From the NCBI GenBank assembly GCA_937897615.1, contig CALCNO010000005.1, positions 1-23,694 of the forward strand: 23,694 nt of DNA. Reading direction: 5' to 3'. Each line of letters begins with the position of its first letter. The stretch's first letter is position 1. This document shows positions 22,459 through 23,694 of the stretch, piece by piece. The stretch is from an uncultured Anaerolineaceae bacterium (GTDB taxonomy: Bacteria > Chloroflexota > Anaerolineae > Anaerolineales > Anaerolineaceae). The notes under the pieces are model-generated. The model saw only the letters and a program-made list of their open reading frames with translations. It was not told where the DNA came from and did not search any database. The translations under genes were made by a program, and so were the position numbers.

Positions 22459-23334
22459 TCAAGGGACTAGCCCGGCAGCACGCGCCCGCACCAGGATGGC
22501 CTGTGCGCGCTTGATCACCGGCAGGTCAACCATTTCACCATCCAGGCTAAAGGCGCCACGGCCGCTTTCAGCGGCCTCGGCGGCACCACTGAGCACGCGT
22601 TCAGCGTGGGCAATGGCCGCTGCATCCGGCGTAAAGACCTGCTGTACCACCACCACCTGCACCGGATGGATCACCTGTTTGCCGTCAAAACCCAGCTCGG
22701 CCCCCTGGCGCGCTTCGGTAGCCAGGCGCTCTACGTCTGTGAAGTTCGTCTGCACCATATCGATCGACTGCAACTCAAAGGCTGCTGCGTGCAGCGCCAG
22801 CATACTGCGGGCGTAAAGCAGCTCGCTCCCGCCGGATGTGCGTGTCATCCCGGCATCGGCGCAAAAATCTTCTGCGCCGAAAATCAGACCGCTCAGGCGC
22901 GGGGTGGCCGCACAGATAGCCGGTAAATTCACAAACGCTTTTGCGCTTTCGATGAGCGCGATGATCTCAATGCTGCTGCGGGGCATCCCCGCAGTCTGTT
23001 CAGCGTTATCCAAAATTTGCGCCGCCTTTTGCAACAGTGAAGGAGAATCCACCTTGGGCACAACCACCGCATCCGGCCGCGAGGGCAGCACGGCCGCCAG
23101 GTCGGCTTCGGCGCGCCCGCTGTAAAACGGATTGATGCGCACCAGCCGCTCGGCGCGCCCAAAATCGAGCGTTGCCAGCGCATGGGCAATAATCCCGCGT
23201 GCCTCGTCCTTGCGGCTTTCGGCCACCCCATCCTCCAGGTCCAGGATAATGCCGTCCACATCTATTCCGGCAGCTTTTTCGATCTTGTGCAGGTCGCTCC
23301 CGGGTACGTACAGCAAAGCTCGGCGTGCGCGCAT
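22459..23334 (-). CDS. CitE/HpcH-like CoA-ester lyase or thioesterase
   Basis: This 291-residue TIM-barrel protein belongs to the HpcH/HpaI and citrate lyase beta family. Motifs are RRALLYVPGSD, DGIILDLEDGVAESRK (Mg-binding region), RLVRINPF, VVPKVDS, ALIESAKAF (Glu metal ligand), LIFGAEDFCADAG and FDGKQVIHPVQ. Relatives act as malyl-CoA, citramalyl-CoA or citryl-CoA lyases and as malyl-CoA thioesterase. No citrate lyase alpha/gamma subunits or 3-hydroxypropionate/ethylmalonyl genes are near, so the substrate cannot be assigned. The ATG at 23334 has GGAGG five bases upstream; a longer frame to 23388 would cross the divergent promoter and is rejected. Its stop is 22 bases from the convergent FHA gene stop, with no clear terminator between. 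Confidence 0.88.
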   Translation of the reverse strand: MRARRALLYVPGSDLHKIEKAAGIDVDGIILDLEDGVAESRKDEARGIIAHALATLDFGRAERLVRINPFYSGRAEADLAAVLPSRPDAVVVPKVDSPSLLQKAAQILDNAEQTAGMPRSSIEIIALIESAKAFVNLPAICAATPRLSGLIFGAEDFCADAGMTRTSGGSELLYARSMLALHAAAFELQSIDMVQTNFTDVERLATEARQGAELGFDGKQVIHPVQVVVVQQVFTPDAAAIAHAERVLSGAAEAAESGRGAFSLDGEMVDLPVIKRAQAILVRARAAGLVP

Positions 23335-23348
23335 GGTTCCTCCGTTTC

Positions 23349-23372
23349 TGCCTGTATTATATAATGCAGGCA
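23349..23372. promoter_or_regulatory. 24-bp palindrome carrying both divergent -10 boxes
   Basis: Positions 23349-23372 form an inverted repeat with 11 of 12 pairs matching (only 23355/23366, T against G, fails). The centre ATTATATAAT gives TATAAT on each strand: 23361-23356 for the lyase and 23360-23365 for the DUF3267 gene. No good -35 is visible on either side. A symmetric protein binding here would cover both promoters. On the plus strand the ATG begins at 23372, seven bases after the -10. Confidence 0.6.
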
Positions 23373-23694
23373 TGATAACAACAGTCACGAATACCCTGCC
23401 GCAAAACTACCGCCTCCACCGCCGCCTCGACATCAAGGAACGCAAGAACCTGATCCTGATGAACATTTGGGGAGCGGTGCTCTTTTTGGCCAGTGCGGTG
23501 TTTTTCCCATTACTGGCGGGCTGGCTTGGCGCTGAGGGCGACCCCGGAACAGGCTTTGAGCTGGCCGGCGTTGGCGGCATTGCCGCCCTGTTGGGGATGC
23601 TGCTGGTTGTGTCGGCGGTGATGATCGTGATCCACGAAGGACTGCATGGCCTGTGTTTTTGGTACTACACGCGCGAGCGCCCGCGTTTCGCCTT
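23372..23694 (+). CDS. DUF3267-type HExxH membrane protein, N-terminal part (cut by right edge)
   Basis: The first 107 codons are visible, beginning MITTVTNTLPQNYRLHRRLD. Two membrane helices at about 27-51 and 67-88 are followed by H88-E-G-L-H92 in VIHEGLHGLCFWYY. This is the HExxH-like site of DUF3267 proteins, a predicted membrane zinc-peptidase family of unknown substrate. The remaining ligand and later helices would lie beyond the window. There is no ribosome site. The TATAAT at 23360-23365 puts the transcription start close to the A of the ATG, so the message may be leaderless. Confidence 0.75.
   Translation, partial: MITTVTNTLPQNYRLHRRLDIKERKNLILMNIWGAVLFLASAVFFPLLAGWLGAEGDPGTGFELAGVGGIAALLGMLLVVSAVMIVIHEGLHGLCFWYYTRERPRFA

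Noticed and set aside
1..23694. CRISPR arrays, insertion sequences, prophage genes, replication origin
   Set aside because: No regularly spaced repeats, transposase or phage motifs, or DnaA-box clusters were seen anywhere in the window.

Overview
The window reads as a chromosomal segment of a bacterium with about 57-60% G+C (my estimate from sampled lines). Its gene repertoire would suit the Chloroflexota, perhaps an Anaerolineae-like fermenter, but this is inference from gene style (several lipoproteins, peptide ABC transporters, a MecA-like lipoprotein PBP, an FHA membrane protein) and no phylogenetic marker proves it. Coding density is very high. The only non-coding stretches above about 100 bases are 2737-2980, which holds a tRNA and two promoters, 8815-8915, 4946-5045, and the divergent promoter region 10886-11044. 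No stretch of 300 bases lacks a gene.

Layout. (1) 1-2736, minus strand: glmU, then a CorC/CNNM-type membrane protein, then the start of a cytidine deaminase, packed with overlaps or a 1-base gap. (2) 2845-2915, minus: tRNA-Gln(TTG) with its own promoter. (3) 2981-4945, minus: a separately promoted peptide-binding lipoprotein. (4) 5000-10997, minus: a complete peptide ABC transporter operon (two ATPases, binding lipoprotein, two permeases). It runs from a textbook sigma70-type promoter with an embedded palindrome to an 11-bp terminator hairpin, and a 15-bp hairpin lies between the binding-protein gene and the permeases. (5) 11045-11791, plus: a class A beta-lactamase-fold serine hydrolase without a signal peptide, divergent from the transporter. 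(6) 11798-17653, minus: maf, a lipoprotein class B PBP, rsgA, an L-Ala-D/L-Glu-type dipeptide epimerase and a YkfC-like NlpC/P60 endopeptidase, with gaps of 26 bases or less or overlaps. (7) 17750-20470, plus: xpt, guaA and a lower-G+C unknown protein with an ADP-ribosyltransferase-like N-terminus. (8) 20517-22436, plus: a membrane protein with an extracytoplasmic degenerate VWA-like region and a cytoplasmic FHA domain. (9) 22459-23334, minus: a CitE/HpcH-like lyase, divergent from (10) a DUF3267-type HExxH membrane protein cut by the right edge. These last two share a 24-bp near-perfect palindrome containing both -10 elements.

How the genes fit together. Regions 4-6 look like a murein-peptide scavenging module. 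A peptide importer brings in cell-wall peptides. A cytoplasmic NlpC/P60 enzyme of the YkfC type would release L-Ala-D-Glu from the diamino acid, and the epimerase would convert L-Ala-D-Glu to L-Ala-L-Glu for ordinary peptidases. The Bacillus subtilis dpp-ykf cluster has the same logic but also carries an LD-carboxypeptidase (YkfA). None is visible here, and a cytoplasmic beta-lactamase-fold hydrolase sits in the gap between the importer and the two enzymes. It is the most interesting candidate in the window for an undescribed step. The epimerase and peptidase are transcribed with a transpeptidase gene, which ties wall synthesis and wall-peptide recovery into one unit.
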